Of a stretch of DNA of 34,605 bases, positions 16,871 through 24,328 are shown piece by piece. Origin of the DNA: Elusimicrobia bacterium UBA4817 (GTDB lineage Bacteria > Elusimicrobiota > UBA8919); contig DHFT01000041.1 in NCBI GenBank assembly GCA_002402375.1, positions 1-34,605 on the forward strand, read 5' to 3'. The position numbers were made by a program, and so were the translations under genes. Below the pieces are notes generated by a model. It made no database searches and had not been told where the DNA came from. It saw only the letters and a program-made list of their open reading frames with translations. Position 1 is the first letter of the stretch. The number at the start of each line of letters is the position of its first letter.

Positions 16871-16898
16871 ATTATACAAATTTTTCCGAAGAAGTCAA
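16871..16898 (-). promoter_or_regulatory. Sigma70-type promoter of dprA (probably leaderless mRNA)
   Basis: Minus strand: TTGACT (16898-16893), 16-bp spacer, TATAAT (16876-16871). Transcription would start at about 16864, two to three bases before the ATG at 16861, and no SD is present. This explains the missing ribosome site. Confidence 0.7.
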
Positions 16899-16907
16899 GA
16901 AAATTAT

Positions 16908-17330
16908 TTACAGGAGTTCGTCGGTAATATCAGATTTTTGGTAAGTTTTTCCTTTTCCGGCGGGGACGATATTTCTGGCGGAAGGTAAAACGGGTGCAGA
17001 TGTAGTAATGATATTTTTTACGGGAACAACTTTTTCAAGAACAGGATATTTTTTAAGTAATAAACCATTTACAAACGACTCGTTTTCCAAAATCAATTGC
17101 AACGATGACGGTATATGTCCTGTGAATATTGTCAGCATTATCGGGTCAACCGATAACACCTGTGCAATTTTTTTTATTATTTTTTCGTCGGATGGCGGGT
17201 TTCTTTTTCCCTGAATAACCTTTGATATGAAACTTGCGTCTATACCGCACTCCCGGGCAAGTTGTCTTACCCCCATATTTTTTTCCTTCATTCTGGAAGT
17301 AATTATTTTAACGAATGATTTTGAACTCAT
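16908..17330 (-). CDS. XRE-family helix-turn-helix regulator
   Basis: The N-terminal Cro/C1-type HTH spans about residues 8-65 (MGVRQLARECGIDASFISKV, then QGKRNPPSDEKI), including the typical second-helix and recognition-helix pattern. After it come a hydrophobic/Pro-containing linker and a low-complexity basic tail (PAGKGKTYQKSD) with no known domain. The ATG overlaps the stop of the NlpC/P60 gene (ATGA), so the regulator is translated with the envelope genes upstream. It may control this operon or dprA just downstream; no operator could be identified. Targets are unknown. Confidence 0.85.
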   Translation of the reverse strand: MSSKSFVKIITSRMKEKNMGVRQLARECGIDASFISKVIQGKRNPPSDEKIIKKIAQVLSVDPIMLTIFTGHIPSSLQLILENESFVNGLLLKKYPVLEKVVPVKNIITTSAPVLPSARNIVPAGKGKTYQKSDITDELL

Positions 17331-18031
17331 AGAGGACGGCGGGCACCGGAAAATCTTTTCTTAAAATATGTTTCGTTCAGCGAACTGATTATAACTTTTT
17401 TTGCACCGTAGGACGCATGTATAAATTCGTCATTTCCTATATACATTCCGACATGACCTATCCGGGAATTTCTGGGATATTTCCTGAAAAATACAAGGTC
17501 GCCGGGTATAAGTTCGTCTCTTTTTACTTTCTTGCCTATCCTGAACTGTAAATTTGATGTTCTCGGCAAAACGGTTCCTAACGATTTATAGACCTTCTGC
17601 ATAAAATAAGAACAGTCAATTCCTTTTTCAACATCCATACCGCCGTATTTGTAAGTAACGCCCAGAAAATCAAACGCTACATTTACAAGTTCGCCAAGCA
17701 CTTCATCTGAAATCTCAATTTCCTGAACGCCTAAACTTTCAGTAATTTTTTCTGCATCCGTTTCATCTATCAGAAAAGCAGAGATATTTTCTTCCGATAA
17801 TAATTTCGACACCGTAAAATCCGCCGTTTCTTTATTTTCATATGGACCGACGATAATTTTGTAATGTCCGTTAACACTAATCATAACGGGATAATTACGG
17901 CTGGCAAGATATAACTGCTGATTTACCGCCTCTTCTTTGTATCTAAAAACACCGGCCTGTATGAAATGCTCACTATAAAGGCAATTAAAAATTAAAAATG
18001 TAAAATTAAAAATTAAAAATATTTTTTTCAT
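17327..18031 (-). CDS. Secreted SPOR-like plus NlpC/P60 peptidoglycan hydrolase
   Basis: A signal peptide covers residues 1-20. A SPOR-like domain (about 21-93; FIQAGVFRYKEEA, YKIIVGPYENKETA) would bind denuded peptidoglycan. The C-terminal NlpC/P60 domain has Cys140 (GIDCSYF), His193 (IGHVGMYIG) and His205 (FIHAS), the expected catalytic triad, and PGDLVFF. Likely a gamma-D-Glu-diamino acid endopeptidase of the cell wall. Most of the signal peptide (IFLIFNFTFLIFNC) is encoded by a heptad DNA repeat. The gene lies 3 bp after the TPR gene and overlaps the XRE gene. Confidence 0.9.
   Translation of the reverse strand: MKKIFLIFNFTFLIFNCLYSEHFIQAGVFRYKEEAVNQQLYLASRNYPVMISVNGHYKIIVGPYENKETADFTVSKLLSEENISAFLIDETDAEKITESLGVQEIEISDEVLGELVNVAFDFLGVTYKYGGMDVEKGIDCSYFMQKVYKSLGTVLPRTSNLQFRIGKKVKRDELIPGDLVFFRKYPRNSRIGHVGMYIGNDEFIHASYGAKKVIISSLNETYFKKRFSGARRPL
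17983..18017 (-). repeat. Heptad micro-repeat encoding a signal peptide (5 x 7 nt)
   Basis: Plus strand units are aattaaa, aattaaa, aatgtaa, aattaaa, aattaaa. On the minus strand they encode the hydrophobic core of the NlpC/P60 protein signal peptide. Confidence 0.85.
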
Positions 18032-18034
18032 AAA

Positions 18035-18418
18035 TTAATAATTTGTTATGAAGCCAAGCCGTGTCTCAACCTTTTTTATGTCTTTATAATCGGGATGTTC
18101 GTCAATAATTTTTTTGTAAGTTTCTTTTGCCTGCGGAAATCTTTTTGTGTCCTCGTAAATTACACCTAAGTTATACATTGCATCAACGGTAATTTGAGAC
18201 GATGTGTACCTTTCCAATAACCTGTTGTAACATAACTCGGCACTATCATATTTTGACGCTGTCCGATAAATTTCTCCTAATTGATACTGAACTTTCGGTG
18301 CCCACTGTTTGTCCGAATTATTGTCAATAAATTTCTGCAATTTTCCGGTTTTTACGAAATCCGACGCCCAGTAAAAAATCGCAATAACTACAACGACAAA
18401 AATCAAAAACTTTTTCAT
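18035..18418 (-). CDS. Membrane-anchored TPR protein
   Basis: A short N-terminal hydrophobic helix (residues 2-18, FLIFVVVVIAIFYWAS) acts as an uncleaved anchor or signal. Two to three tetratricopeptide-like repeats follow: WAPKVQYQLGEIYRTASKYD, VDAMYNLGVIYEDTKRFPQA and a C-terminal helix pair. The size (127 aa) and layout resemble small periplasmic scaffold proteins of the YbgF/BamD kind, but I cannot assign a family. It lies between the LysM and NlpC/P60 genes, so an adaptor role in cell-wall remodelling is a reasonable inference. Confidence 0.7.
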   Translation of the reverse strand: MKKFLIFVVVVIAIFYWASDFVKTGKLQKFIDNNSDKQWAPKVQYQLGEIYRTASKYDSAELCYNRLLERYTSSQITVDAMYNLGVIYEDTKRFPQAKETYKKIIDEHPDYKDIKKVETRLGFITNY

Positions 18419-18439
18419 TTTTTAACCTTTACCCTGTTT

Positions 18440-19105
18440 CTATTGCGGCTGTTTTTTTATCATATCGCCGACTAAAACCGGCTCGCGGGCCATAATAACT
18501 CTTCCGGTGCAGGTGTTACCCTGAATATCCGTTGAAATTTCAAGCACGCCGATTTTTCTTATCAGATTTCCCAAATTTTCGTCGGTTTCGGGATGAACGA
18601 TTTTTCTGTCTTTTCTGTAGACGGTATATCTGTCAAGCGGTTTTATGTTTTGCTTTTTGCCTAAGTCCAAGAACACGGTATCGCCCTGCCCGATGATTAT
18701 TTTCCTGTCTTTTTCTCCGGAAACATAACCGTCAAACTCCCAGTTATCATCGGCAATAACAGAATCCTCTTCAACTTTTTTAACCGGCTCTTCTTTAGGA
18801 ACTGCAGCGGGGACGGGGGCCGGGGCGGAAGCAACTTCCTCTTTAACTTCTTCTTTTGCTACTTCTTCCGGAACATCAACGGCAATAACCAATTCGTCGC
18901 CGGGAAAAATCCAATGCGGATTTTTGATAAACTTATTATACGCGTGAATCTTTTTCCATTGTGAGTCATCGTTGTAAAATTTTTGCGAAATCTGAGCCAA
19001 AGTATCGCCTTTCGCAACGGTATAAACCTTTAATTGTTCCTTTGAAAAACACAAACCAACAAAACACAGATTGGCACAGATAAACACTGATAAAAACTTT
19101 TTCAT
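18440..19105 (-). CDS. Secreted LysM-domain protein
   Basis: From the ATG at 19105, residues 1-21 form a signal peptide (MKKFLSVFICANLCFVGLCF). A LysM domain follows (about 25-75; YTVAKGDTLAQISQKFY, then HWIFPGDELVI), which binds peptidoglycan. A Pro/Ala/Val/Glu-rich linker leads to a C-terminal region of about 100 residues with a second domain of unknown fold (GQGDTVFLDLGKKQNIKPLD) that resembles the C-terminal part of other LysM envelope proteins. The start is supported by SD GGAGGTG and by an upstream consensus promoter. A GTG at 19123 is less likely. The signal peptide is encoded by a phased CACAGAT repeat. Confidence 0.88.
   Translation of the reverse strand: MKKFLSVFICANLCFVGLCFSKEQLKVYTVAKGDTLAQISQKFYNDDSQWKKIHAYNKFIKNPHWIFPGDELVIAVDVPEEVAKEEVKEEVASAPAPVPAAVPKEEPVKKVEEDSVIADDNWEFDGYVSGEKDRKIIIGQGDTVFLDLGKKQNIKPLDRYTVYRKDRKIVHPETDENLGNLIRKIGVLEISTDIQGNTCTGRVIMAREPVLVGDMIKKQPQ
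19062..19091 (-). repeat. 10-bp-phased CACAGAT repeat within a signal peptide
   Basis: Three units: AAA-CACAGAT, TGG-CACAGAT, AAA-CACTGAT with an exact 10-bp period. They fall inside the LysM gene and encode its signal peptide core (SVFICANLCF). Confidence 0.8.
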
Positions 19106-19141
19106 AAACACCTCCAAATGCACTATACACTATATTTGGTT

Positions 19142-19170
19142 ATTATAAAGAATTTTTTCTCATTTGTCAA
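19142..19170 (-). promoter_or_regulatory. Consensus sigma70 promoter of the LysM operon
   Basis: Minus strand: TTGACA (19170-19165), 17-bp spacer, TATAAT (19147-19142), a perfect consensus. Its -35 overlaps the stop codon of the upstream 3'-phosphoesterase gene. Transcription would start at about 19135, giving a leader of about 30 nt with SD GGAGGTG. Confidence 0.88.
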
Positions 19171-19559
19171 GGTTTTTTTATCATTTTGAAAAAAAGCCAG
19201 TTCTTGCCGTCAGGATTGTTTTTTTTTAGTTTGATAAGACAGAACCTGCCGTTCAACTTTTTTCCTTTGAGATTACATATAATCTCGTCGCTTACAAATT
19301 TTTCCGGAATATATTCTCCGCTATCCCATATTTCAACTTTTCCCGCACCATATTGACCTTCAGGGATAACACCTTCAAATTTCGCATAATCAAGTTCGTG
19401 GTCAGGAACGGCGACCGCGAGCCGTTTGATTTTCGGGTCAGAAGACGGCTCTTTCGGAATAGCCCAGCTTTTCAGCATTCCGTCTTTTTCCAGACGAAAA
19501 TCATAATGCAGATGTTTCGCCGAATGTTTATGGACTACAAAAATAGGATTTTTACTCAT
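19167..19559 (-). CDS. Stand-alone LigD-type 3'-phosphoesterase
   Basis: The 130 aa match the PE domain of bacterial DNA ligase D (a 3'-end-healing enzyme that removes 3'-phosphates and ribonucleotides). Hallmarks: FVVHKHSAKHLHYDFRLE at the N-terminus with the conserved His/Asp/Arg metal-binding residues, and GVIPEGQYGAGKVEIWDSG. No polymerase or ligase domain is attached and no Ku gene is in view, so it acts alone or with partners elsewhere. Small free-standing PE proteins exist in archaea and some bacteria. The start region lies after a repeat-rich gap; a weak GGAG is 19 nt upstream. Confidence 0.93.
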   Translation of the reverse strand: MSKNPIFVVHKHSAKHLHYDFRLEKDGMLKSWAIPKEPSSDPKIKRLAVAVPDHELDYAKFEGVIPEGQYGAGKVEIWDSGEYIPEKFVSDEIICNLKGKKLNGRFCLIKLKKNNPDGKNWLFFKMIKKP

Positions 19560-19604
19560 TTTCAGTTTTTGACTTCTCCGTCGGTAAAACCCGACCTATT
19601 CAAT

Positions 19605-19659
19605 CCCTAAAGGGACTCCCTGCGGGCGCTACTTTCGCAACTACACAACTACGAAAGTA
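19605..19659 (-). repeat. ccctaaagggactcc repeat and an adjacent hairpin
   Basis: The 15-mer ccctaaagggactcc (19605-19619) recurs at 20467-20481 inside the typA end. Next to it, TACTTTCG (19630-19637) and CGAAAGTA (19652-19659) form a perfect 8-bp stem with a 14-nt loop. Both lie in the gap between a small membrane protein gene and the 3'-phosphoesterase gene. Confidence 0.75.
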
Positions 19660-19703
19660 TTAAAGTAGCAAAATTAAAAACTTCTTGCTGTTTAAGTAAA
19701 AAT

Positions 19704-20120
19704 TTATTGAAATTTATTGGACCTGTCCCCTTTTTTCCCCATTATTTTTAGAAAAAATTGGATTTGTTCCCTTTTCTTTTTTTCTTGCTTTAAAACGTAG
19801 ATTACAACAGCCGGCCAAAATATAAGAACATTGAAAAAAAAGAAAGGTAATAGGACGACAAATACCGTATTTAGATTGCGTCCTTGCTTACATTTTTCTT
19901 CAAACTCATCAAGTGTGAATACGGTAAAAAAGAACCACCCCGCTGCTATATATATCAGCCCGCCGTAAAAACGTAGAATTTCCAGATTTGTTCGAATTCC
20001 CCCTCGCATCCAATCACCAAAGATACTTAGGTTCAGAAAGCCAGCGATTTGTATTACAATCAGTAAAAACAAACCCAAAAAGTTGCTGAGCCCGAATAAT
20101 CTACTGGTATGTGTATTCAT
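19704..20120 (-). CDS. Small membrane protein, unknown
   Basis: 138 aa with about three hydrophobic helices: LFGLSNFLGLFLLIVIQIAG, FYGGLIYIAAGWFFFTVFTL and VFVVLLPFFFFNVLIFWPAV. A charged tail follows (KQEKKKREQ). I do not recognise the family. SD AGGAGG is 12 bp upstream, inside the end of the preceding 90-aa gene, so the two are coupled. The last residues (GDRSNKFQ) come from a ggggacaggtcc-type sequence I have seen as a dispersed motif in other genomes; that is an impression. Confidence 0.55.
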   Translation of the reverse strand: MNTHTSRLFGLSNFLGLFLLIVIQIAGFLNLSIFGDWMRGGIRTNLEILRFYGGLIYIAAGWFFFTVFTLDEFEEKCKQGRNLNTVFVVLLPFFFFNVLIFWPAVVIYVLKQEKKKREQIQFFLKIMGKKGDRSNKFQ

Positions 20121-20125
20121 TGTGC

Positions 20126-20398
20126 CTATCCTCCTATCCGAATACTACGAATTCTTGGAGCAACATTATCGTTTTCTGCTATTTCTTTTACTGTATTTTT
20201 AAAACCTAACTCTTCCCCTATGGTAAATTCTCCGGATAATATTATCTCCTCAAAACCACGTTTTATTCTATCCGCAACATTACACGATTTAAGCGATTCT
20301 AATACTTCGCCAAAGGTGTTGAACTTTTGTATTACGGTTGGATATTCCCTCGATTCCGGGTCTTCTTTGAAAACTAATTCTAATATATATTCTTTCAT
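20126..20398 (-). CDS. Small unknown protein (90 aa)
   Basis: Soluble, acidic/mixed composition with no signal peptide or transmembrane helix. It begins MKEYILELVFKEDPESREYP and contains a predicted helix around FGEVLESLKSCN. I cannot assign a family. Its stop is 5 bp before the small membrane protein gene, and it follows typA after 61 bp. The paired layout of a small soluble protein followed by a membrane protein recalls toxin/antitoxin or immunity pairs, but nothing in the sequence supports that. Confidence 0.5.
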   Translation of the reverse strand: MKEYILELVFKEDPESREYPTVIQKFNTFGEVLESLKSCNVADRIKRGFEEIILSGEFTIGEELGFKNTVKEIAENDNVAPRIRSIRIGG

Positions 20399-20459
20399 TT
20401 TTGCTCACACTTTTCCTCAATGTCACCTTTATGCTTTTACGGAATTATGTCTGTTTCGT

Positions 20460-22283
20460 TCAGTTGCCCCTAAAGGGACTCCTTTTAGTCGCCGAAAGCA
20501 CCGTTTTTCTGAGACGGATGGATTTCGGCGTTATTTCTATAAGTTCGTCGTCTTTTATAAATGTGATCGCCCTCTCAAGAGTCATCGGCTGAACAGGAGT
20601 AAGAACAATAATATCATCTTTTCCGGCGGCACGCATATTTGAAAGTTTTTTTTCTCTGCACGGGTTCACATTCAAATCATTATCACGGTTATTGTCGCCT
20701 ATTATCATTCCTTCATACACCGGGTCGTTAGGAGATACGAAAAGTATTCCGCGCGGTTCAAGGTTGTAAAGAGCATACGGCACGGCTTTGCCGTCTCTGT
20801 CGGAAACCAGAGAACCGGTTGTTCTCAACGCAAAATCTCCCCTGTACTGCTCGTAATCCTGAACATAAGAGTTCATTATTCCCGTGCCTCTTGTATCGGT
20901 AAGAAATTCGCTTCTGTATCCGATTAAAGCACGCGTCGGAACGGTGAACTCCAGCCGAACTCTTCCTGTTCCGTGATTCACCATATTGAGCATCTTTCCT
21001 TTTCTGCCTGAAAGTTTTTCTATAATTAGACCGATATTGGACTCGGAGCAGTCAATAAAAAGATGTTCTATCGGCTCTAATGTCTTCCCGTCTTTCTGTT
21101 TGAATATCACCTGAGGTCTGCCGACGCTGAGTTCAAAATTTTCGCGTCTCATCATTTCAATAAGTATTTCCATCTGGAATTCGCCTCTTCCTTTAACTAT
21201 GAAATTATCGGAGCCCGGAATTTCCTCAACCTGTATGGCGACATTCTGCAGTGCTTCTTTTTTTAACCGTTCCAATATTTTTCTTGATTGAACAACACTC
21301 CCCTCCGTGCCGGAAAGAGGTGACGAATTAATAGAGAATAGCATGGAAATAGTCGGCTCGTCAACTTCTATTCTTTTAAGCGCCTTGGGATTTTCCTTAT
21401 TGCAAATCGTATCGCCGATGGACACATCTTCAATGCCTGCAAGTATTACAATATCTCCCGCCGCGGCGGACGATACTTCTTTTATGCTGATACCGTCGTA
21501 GACCTGAAGTTTCGTCGTTTTTAACGGAATAAGGTCGCCGTTTTCTTTTATGCAAACAAGGTGAGCATTCTTGCTTACCTGTCCGTTAAATACGCGGCCT
21601 ACGGCAAGCCGACCGACATAATCGGAATAATCAAGGTCGCATACAAGCATCTGAAATGGCTCGCCGGGTTTATATGAAGGACCGGGGATTTCGGATATTA
21701 TCGTGTCAAACAGTATACTCAAGTCCTTTCCTTTTTCATTAAGCGATTTCTGTGCTATACCCTCTCTGCCGACGGAATAAATCACCGGAAAATTGAACTG
21801 CTCCTCTTTTGCATCAAGGTCAATAAACAATTCATATACATCATCAAGAACTTCCTTCGGACGAGCATCCTTCCTGTCAATTTTATTTATCAAAACAATT
21901 ATTTTAAGTCCGGCTTCCAGGGCTTTTTGCAAAACAAATCTTGTCTGGGGCAAAGGCCCTTCGGCGGCATCCACAAGAAGCAATGCTCCGTCAACCATTT
22001 TAATCGCCCGTTCCACTTCGCCTCCGAAATCGGCGTGACCCGGAGTATCCAGAATATTTATTCTCACATCTTTCCACCGGGCGGCGCAGTTTTTTGCGGA
22101 AATTGTAACGCCGCGCTCTTTTTCTAAATCCATATTGTCCATAACACGCTCGGAAACTTCCTGATTTTCCCTGAATGTCCCGCTCTGACGCAGCATAAAA
22201 TCAACAAGCGTTGTTTTCCCGTGGTCAACATGCGCTATTATTGCGATGTTCCGCACCTTATCATTTATTTTATTTTTTTTCAT
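20460..22283 (-). CDS. typA: Translational GTPase TypA/BipA
   Basis: Ribosome-associated GTPase involved in ribosome assembly and stress. GTPase motifs: G1 AHVDHGKTT (17-25), G2 ERGVTI, G3 DTPGHADFGGE, G4 NKIDR. EF-G-like domains II, III and V and the BipA-specific C-terminal domain (GYRSEFLTDTRGTGIMNS) follow. I chose the ATG at 22283, after the pilin stop; a TTG at 22304 is less likely. No SD is obvious. The last residues (ATKRSPFRGN) are encoded by a dispersed ccctaaagggactcc repeat, so the tail was probably replaced by the repeat. Confidence 0.96.
   Translation of the reverse strand: MKKNKINDKVRNIAIIAHVDHGKTTLVDFMLRQSGTFRENQEVSERVMDNMDLEKERGVTISAKNCAARWKDVRINILDTPGHADFGGEVERAIKMVDGALLLVDAAEGPLPQTRFVLQKALEAGLKIIVLINKIDRKDARPKEVLDDVYELFIDLDAKEEQFNFPVIYSVGREGIAQKSLNEKGKDLSILFDTIISEIPGPSYKPGEPFQMLVCDLDYSDYVGRLAVGRVFNGQVSKNAHLVCIKENGDLIPLKTTKLQVYDGISIKEVSSAAAGDIVILAGIEDVSIGDTICNKENPKALKRIEVDEPTISMLFSINSSPLSGTEGSVVQSRKILERLKKEALQNVAIQVEEIPGSDNFIVKGRGEFQMEILIEMMRRENFELSVGRPQVIFKQKDGKTLEPIEHLFIDCSESNIGLIIEKLSGRKGKMLNMVNHGTGRVRLEFTVPTRALIGYRSEFLTDTRGTGIMNSYVQDYEQYRGDFALRTTGSLVSDRDGKAVPYALYNLEPRGILFVSPNDPVYEGMIIGDNNRDNDLNVNPCREKKLSNMRAAGKDDIIVLTPVQPMTLERAITFIKDDELIEITPKSIRLRKTVLSATKRSPFRGN
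20467..20481 (-). repeat. ccctaaagggactcc repeat at the typA 3' end
   Basis: Exact 15-nt match to 19605-19619. Here it encodes the C-terminal tail of TypA. Confidence 0.75.
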
Positions 22284-22297
22284 ATATTGAGATGATA

Positions 22298-22846
22298 CTA
22301 CCAATTCGTGTACGGCTCACCTTTTATATCAACACCGTTATTATTAACGACAACTTTACCGCTGCGAAAACAATAAAACCAGCCGTTGTAATTACCGGAA
22401 GGTAAATTACCGGAATCAGGTTCATTCCAAACGCCGCTGCGCACCGCTTTACTTGGGTCGGGTGAAACGGAGTTCTCCGGCAATGTTCTGATATACGGAC
22501 TAAAATCGCTGCAGAGTTCCTCGGACCAGCCCCTTGCGTATATACCGTCGGGACTGCCGGTTGCTACCCCCCAATTCTGGTCGGCAACACCGCCGGAGAG
22601 TTCATAAAGCGGGACGGCGGGCGGGTCCCCCGAGAGACGGTACGGGTATAGCCCTTCATTCCCACCATAATAAAAAGCCACTGCTGTTCGGCAAATACCC
22701 AGATTACCTTTGGTTGCCGATTCTTTGGCTCTTTTCATCATTTCGGCAAATTTCGGAATAGCGATACCCGCTATTATTCCGATGATGGTAACTACAATCA
22801 TAAGTTCAATCAGGGTAAACCCATTAGTTTTTTTTGATATATTCAT
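22298..22846 (-). CDS. Type IV pilin / type II pseudopilin-like protein
   Basis: Prepilin with leader MNISKKTNG followed by FTLIELMIVVTIIGIIAG: the prepilin peptidase site after Gly9 and Glu at mature position 5 are clear, and a hydrophobic N-terminal helix follows. The mature globular region, about 170 aa, contains DGIYARGWSEELCSDFSPYI and NYNGWFYCFRSGKVVVNN, resembling major-pilin/GspG-like proteins. No assembly genes lie next to it, so this copy is orphaned. The ATG at 22867 is an alternative start with a longer leader. The gene overlaps the end of the upstream membrane protein gene. Confidence 0.85.
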   Translation of the reverse strand: MNISKKTNGFTLIELMIVVTIIGIIAGIAIPKFAEMMKRAKESATKGNLGICRTAVAFYYGGNEGLYPYRLSGDPPAVPLYELSGGVADQNWGVATGSPDGIYARGWSEELCSDFSPYIRTLPENSVSPDPSKAVRSGVWNEPDSGNLPSGNYNGWFYCFRSGKVVVNNNGVDIKGEPYTNW

Positions 22847-23291
22847 ATTGTTGAAGCAGTTTTTCATTATAAATATCCCACATTGTTATGGTCCTGATAA
22901 GTATCGGAATAAGGCATAGAAGTATTATTGTTGCTGATGCAACGCGGTAAACAAAATTTATGGCGCCGCCCCTTTTTTTTTCAGCGAACAATGTCCACAT
23001 TTCAACAAAAATAAAAACTATAATCGTCGTGAGCCCGAGAATACTGATTAAAAAAGGCGTATTTTTAATTCTGATATCTTCGGCTAACGGCAATTCCAGC
23101 GCCGATATGTAGGCATACCAGTGAACCGATTCCCATAAAAGTACTATCAATATGACAAAAATAAAAAATCTGGCTACTACTCTTCCCGTGTTTTCTGTTT
23201 TACCGGAAAGTCGGGCTTTTAATACCCCGATAAATTCATAAATCGCAAGAAGTATTGAAACCGCAAAACTGACGATTACTAAACTGTCCAT
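22824..23291 (-). CDS. Membrane protein, unknown (4 helices)
   Basis: 155 aa with four hydrophobic segments: IVSFAVSILLAIYEFIGVL, FFIFVILIVLLWESVHWYAY, FLISILGLTTIIVFIFVEMW and ASATIILLCLIPILIRTITM. No family is recognised. A GGAGCG SD precedes the ATG. It overlaps the pilin gene, and could belong to pilus function, but that is inference. Confidence 0.6.
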   Translation of the reverse strand: MDSLVIVSFAVSILLAIYEFIGVLKARLSGKTENTGRVVARFFIFVILIVLLWESVHWYAYISALELPLAEDIRIKNTPFLISILGLTTIIVFIFVEMWTLFAEKKRGGAINFVYRVASATIILLCLIPILIRTITMWDIYNEKLLQQYEYIKKN

Positions 23292-23308
23292 AAAGACGCT
23301 CCTTATTT

Positions 23309-23336
23309 TTTATAATTTTTTTCATATATTATTCAA
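23309..23336 (-). promoter_or_regulatory. Possible promoter before the membrane protein gene
   Basis: Minus strand: TTGAAT (23336-23331), 16-bp spacer, TATAAA (23314-23309), about 10 bases before the SD. The 23292-23463 gap is very AT-rich, so this could be chance. Confidence 0.35.
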
Positions 23337-23463
23337 GATTTGAGAAGAAAAAACTCGCATTTTTACTTCAAAAAGATAAATGTTAAAAATGATGAAAGTT
23401 TGAAAAATTAATATTTCTATCAGAACGTCCCAATAATACAAATAATACAGAATAAATACAGTT

Positions 23464-24027
23464 TCATTTTGTATTACTCGAATATAAAATCGGAGATTCT
23501 ATGTCCAAATATAGATACTCTTTGCCGGTCGCATCGGTATTTATATTCATCATATTCCCATTCTTGTTACGATAAAGAAGTTCTTGATAAAGTAACTTTG
23601 CGGCCGGGTCATAAATGAGTAACATTGAGCGGCGTGAAGTTGCCCTCAATCTTACTAATACGGCTAATCCTTTTGAGGCAGAATTGTCTATAACAAGTTG
23701 AATAACGTGAATACGGCCGATATAGTCATATTTAGTTAAATCAATTGTAATAATATTATTCCCATTTTCGCCACGCATCGCGATACTGTTACCGACATCA
23801 AAACGAATTTTCTTGCCATTCCACAAGAAAGGTTCTGCTTCGCTTTTTTCATCGCTGTAAGTTGTAAATACGAATTTTGATTCACTTGTTTTTTTGATGA
23901 CTTTAATCGCCGACGGATTTATTTTGATGATTCGGCCCGCATCAAAAATAATATGTGGTCTTTGAACCCATTCTTGGTATTTGACGAATAAAATACCGGA
24001 AAAAAAAAAACGATTATAAGAGAACAT
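23464..24027 (-). CDS. C-terminal part of a frameshifted membrane-anchored protein
   Basis: Frame B of a split gene. After an 11-T run (24000-24010) it continues SGILFVKYQEWVQRPH into about 170 residues of soluble beta-rich sequence (FDAGRIIKINPSAIKVIKK, FRNSI-like and RIHVIQLVIDNSA segments). No family is recognised; the soluble part is probably extracytoplasmic. The ATG at 24027 (MFSYNRFFFSG) lies just ahead of the run and could restart translation, but continuity with the upstream TM part is more likely. The fused product would be about 283 aa. Either a sequencing/assembly error, a real mutation or slippage. Confidence 0.55.
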   Translation of the reverse strand: MFSYNRFFFSGILFVKYQEWVQRPHIIFDAGRIIKINPSAIKVIKKTSESKFVFTTYSDEKSEAEPFLWNGKKIRFDVGNSIAMRGENGNNIITIDLTKYDYIGRIHVIQLVIDNSASKGLAVLVRLRATSRRSMLLIYDPAAKLLYQELLYRNKNGNMMNINTDATGKEYLYLDIESPILYSSNTK

Positions 24028-24314
24028 GCAAACGAAATATTTATTATTTGATTTGTTCGTTTTGTTATAATTCGCGATGGAACAAACTTGCCGACAACAA
24101 ATTGTATTACTGCTCCTATGATAAAACAAATGGATGGTATTAAAACAGTATAAATCGGCAAAAATAAAAAACCAAGACAATGGGTTGATGATGGCCGACC
24201 GATATACATTTCAGCAATAAATGCCGTCCATCCGAAAACAACCAAATTCACTCCGATAAAACCTGATAATAAATAGGGTATGTTGTAGGGGTATCTGTTA
24301 GAAAATATTTTCAT
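23919..24314 (-). CDS. N-terminal membrane part of a frameshifted protein
   Basis: Frame A of the same gene. Three transmembrane helices are visible: IPYLLSGFIGVNLVVFGWTA, LFLPIYTVLIPSICFIIGAV and SFACSLIIVFFF. At the 11-T run (24000-24010) the frame leaves the coding path and runs on to a stop (NGFKDHILFLMRAESSK), which is not likely to be real protein. One extra T, or two fewer, joins it to the downstream part. The ATG is 14 bp after the comM stop; no SD is seen. Confidence 0.55.
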   Translation of the reverse strand: MKIFSNRYPYNIPYLLSGFIGVNLVVFGWTAFIAEMYIGRPSSTHCLGFLFLPIYTVLIPSICFIIGAVIQFVVGKFVPSRIITKRTNQIINISFACSLIIVFFFPVFYSSNTKNGFKDHILFLMRAESSK

Positions 24315-24328
24315 TTTTATTATATTTT

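Noticed and set aside
20126..20398. Toxin-antitoxin or immunity pair with the 138-aa membrane protein
   Set aside because: Only size and adjacency suggest it; no motif or similarity supports it.
20109..20642. Plus-strand 177-aa open frame
   Set aside because: Antisense to the 90-aa gene and the typA 3' end; composition is low-complexity and no motif is seen.
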